A DNA stretch of 8,945 nt from contig JAAFGU010000087.1 of assembly GCA_010365205.1 (NCBI GenBank), positions 1-8,945 on the forward strand, read 5' to 3'. The stretch comes from Aromatoleum sp. Lineage in GTDB: Bacteria > Pseudomonadota > Gammaproteobacteria > Burkholderiales > Casimicrobiaceae. The notes beneath the pieces are model-generated. The model was not told where the DNA came from, made no database searches, and was given only the letters and a program-made list of their open reading frames with translations. A program made the translations under genes and the position numbers. Of this stretch, positions 7,403 to 8,945 are shown piece after piece. The stretch's first letter is position 1; every line of letters starts with the position of its first letter.

Positions 7403-8623
7403 ATGACCGTCGCTCGATCGCGCGCCGACTGGCGCACTCCCACCGTCGTCCTCGTCTGCGGCGGACTCATTCTGACGGTGGGCATGGGCATACGCCACGG
7501 CTTCGGCTTGTTCCTGCAGCCGATGAGCGCGGACCTCCACTGGGGGCGCGAGACGTTCGCGCTGGCGATGGCCGTGCAGAACCTCGTCTGGGGCGCGACG
7601 CAGCCGTTCACCGGAATGGTCGCCGACAAGCACGGCACCGGCCGCGTCGTCGTCACCGGCGCCGCGCTGTACGTGCTGGGCCTGTTCTCGATGGCGTACG
7701 CAACCACGCCGCTGCTGTTCGTGCTGACCTCCGGCGTGCTGATCGGCCTCGGATTGTCCGGGGTCACGTTCAGCGTCGTCTCCGGCGTGCTCGGCCGCAA
7801 TTACCCGCCCGAAAAGCGCAGCATGGCGCTCGGCATCTCGGCCGCTGCCGGATCGTTCGGCCAGTTCGCGATGCTGCCGCTGACGCAGTGGCTGCTGTCG
7901 AACGTCGGCTGGTACGGCGCGCTGCTCACGCTCGCCGCCGTCGGCCTTCTGATGGTGCCGCTCGCCGCCGCGCTGGTCGAGAAGCACGAGGGCACGGCAC
8001 ACGCCTTCGTCCAGTCGGCCGGCGAGGCGATCCGCGAGGCGATGCGCCACCGCGGCTACCTGCTGCTGACGATCGGCTTTTTCGTCTGCGGTTTCCAGGT
8101 CGTGTTCGTCGGCGTACACCTGCCCGCCTACCTCGCCGATCACGGGTTGCCGCCCCACGTCGCCGTCACCGCGCTGGCGCTGATCGGCCTGTTCAACATC
8201 GTCGGCACGTACACGTCCGGCTGGCTCGGCAGCCGGATGCCCAAGCGCCACATCCTGTCGGCGATCTATTTCGGCCGCGCCGTCGTCATCGCGCTGTTCG
8301 TCTGGCTGCCGCTTTCGCCGCTGTCCGTCTACGCGTTCGCCGTCGCGCTGGGCCTGCTCTGGCTGTCGACGGTGCCGCCGACCAACGGCATCGTCGCCGG
8401 CTTGTTCGGCGTCCGCTACCTGGCGATGCTGTCCGGGGTGACGTTCTTCAGCCACCAGATCGGCAGCTTCCTCGGCGCGTGGCTGGGCGGCAAGCTCTAC
8501 GACGCCACCGGCAGCTACGACATCGTCTGGTGGCTGGCGATCGCGCTGGGCATCGTCGCGGGTCTCATCAACCTGCCGATCGACGAGCGCGAAGTCCGGC
8601 GGCCCGCGGCTGCCGCGGCGTGA
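7403..8623 (+). CDS. Major facilitator superfamily (MFS) transporter, YcxA-like
   Basis: A 406-residue inner-membrane protein with about 12 hydrophobic helices in two halves, split by a basic/charged cytoplasmic loop around 192-218 (EKHEGTAHAF...REAMRHRGY). The first-half signature IRHGFGLFLQPM (30-41) and WGRETFALAMAVQNLVWG (47-64), together with the loop 2-3 motif GMVADKHGTGRV (71-82, MFS motif A), place it in the YcxA/monocarboxylate-like MFS branch as I remember it. The matching loop of the second half, SGWLGSRMPKRHIL (272-285), is also present. Substrate cannot be read from sequence; related proteins carry organic acids, drugs or are uncharacterised. The ATG at 7403 follows the marR stop by 21 nt and has a modest ribosome-binding site (GAG). 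It is therefore almost certainly in one operon with marR, a layout typical of ligand-induced import or efflux. Glycerol-derived substrates are possible from the neighbourhood but unsupported. Confidence 0.88.
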   Translation: MTVARSRADWRTPTVVLVCGGLILTVGMGIRHGFGLFLQPMSADLHWGRETFALAMAVQNLVWGATQPFTGMVADKHGTGRVVVTGAALYVLGLFSMAYATTPLLFVLTSGVLIGLGLSGVTFSVVSGVLGRNYPPEKRSMALGISAAAGSFGQFAMLPLTQWLLSNVGWYGALLTLAAVGLLMVPLAAALVEKHEGTAHAFVQSAGEAIREAMRHRGYLLLTIGFFVCGFQVVFVGVHLPAYLADHGLPPHVAVTALALIGLFNIVGTYTSGWLGSRMPKRHILSAIYFGRAVVIALFVWLPLSPLSVYAFAVALGLLWLSTVPPTNGIVAGLFGVRYLAMLSGVTFFSHQIGSFLGAWLGGKLYDATGSYDIVWWLAIALGIVAGLINLPIDEREVRRPAAAAA

Positions 8624-8638
8624 ATGAAGCGTCGGCGA

Positions 8639-8659
8639 CGACGGTTGCCGTCACCGTCG
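8639..8659. terminator. Possible bidirectional GC hairpin between convergent genes
   Basis: CGACGGT (8639-8645) pairs with ACCGTCG (8653-8659) around a 7-nt loop, 15 nt after the MFS stop, in the 79-nt gap between two converging genes. A second, imperfect pairing of the CGACGAC stretch with GTCGTCG near 8686-8692 is also possible. There is no T-tract on either side, so intrinsic termination is uncertain. Confidence 0.3.
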
Positions 8660-8702
8660 GGATGACGCGTACCTCGAAACCGGGACGTCGTCGCTGAGCC
8701 TA

Positions 8703-8945
8703 CTAAAGCGGCGGCGCCGGCGGCAACGAATCAGCGGCGACGCGGTCGACCGCGTCGGTGATCAGCCCGTCGACACCCCAGCCCGCGAGTTCGGCGATGC
8801 GCGCCGCTTCGTTCGGCGTGTAGCACAGCACCCGAAAGCCGGCGCCGCGGGCACGGCGCACGATTTCGGCGGTCAGCGTCTCGTGATTGGCGGCCAGCGC
8901 CACGCACTCCAGCCGCGCCAGTCGCTCCAGCCAATCGGCGGGCAG
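8703..8945 (-). CDS. ugpQ: Glycerophosphodiester phosphodiesterase (partial, N-terminus beyond right edge)
   Basis: Only the last 80 residues are visible; the stop is TAG at 8705-8703 and the frame is open at the window edge. The end of the GDPD TIM barrel is clear: an RARGAGFRVLCYTPNEAAR segment followed by LAGWGVDGLITDAVDR, matching the family's final beta-strands (the 'valuable T-x-N' strand and the GVDGIITD strand). The enzyme hydrolyses glycerophosphodiesters to sn-glycerol-3-phosphate plus an alcohol. The catalytic HRG and E-D residues lie outside the window, so activity and the choice between cytosolic UgpQ-type and periplasmic GlpQ-type cannot be checked; the short plain C-terminus favours the UgpQ type. 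It converges on the MFS gene. Its product is also that of the nearby glycerol kinase, which suggests a shared glycerol-phosphate theme, though it is not in the same operon. Confidence 0.85.
   Translation of the reverse strand: MPADWLERLARLECVALAANHETLTAEIVRRARGAGFRVLCYTPNEAARIAELAGWGVDGLITDAVDRVAADSLPPAPPL

Noticed and set aside
6947..8455. Long minus-strand open frame (502 codons) opposite marR and the MFS gene
   Set aside because: It is antisense to two well-supported genes; its Gln/Arg/Asp-rich low-complexity product is typical of a shadow frame.

Overview
This is GC-rich DNA (roughly two thirds G+C by eye) from a proteobacterium, most likely a betaproteobacterium. The strongest taxonomic hint is the gene order DUF2889 - sucC - sucD - TerC/YjbE, an arrangement I associate from memory with Burkholderiales and relatives. 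Protein wording and the strong third-position G/C bias of the real genes agree. Genus cannot be told.

Left half (1-4909), all on the minus strand and read right to left: a DUF2889 protein, sucC and sucD (both subunits of succinyl-CoA synthetase), a TerC/YjbE-family membrane protein, a PP2C-type Ser/Thr protein phosphatase, and an FHA phosphopeptide-binding protein cut by the left edge. DUF2889 and sucC overlap by 4 nt (GTGA), sucC-sucD are 37 nt apart, and PP2C-FHA are 13 nt apart. Two larger gaps (103 nt before TerC, 153 nt before PP2C) may mark processing or new transcription units. So a TCA-cycle unit plus a likely Mn-handling membrane protein is followed by a phosphosignalling module.

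Centre (4910-5268): a 359-nt divergent intergenic region without a convincing protein gene. It holds candidate back-to-back promoters, a perfect palindrome with a second half-site, and a striking nested inverted-repeat structure of about 173 nt (5091-5263). The outer 14-bp stem buries the only plausible ribosome-binding site of glpK. This is the most unusual object in the window: a candidate cis-regulatory RNA, or alternatively a small inverted-repeat element inserted before glpK.

Right half (5269-8623), plus strand: glpK (glycerol kinase, apparently without the E. coli-type FBP and EIIA-Glc regulatory sequences), a MarR-type regulator with a clear 20-bp inverted repeat over its own ribosome-binding site, and 21 nt later a 12-TM MFS transporter that probably shares its operon. 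Converging from the right edge is the C-terminus of a glycerophosphodiester phosphodiesterase. GlpK and GDPD both feed sn-glycerol-3-phosphate, so they share a metabolic theme, but no glpF, glpD or glpR is in the window.
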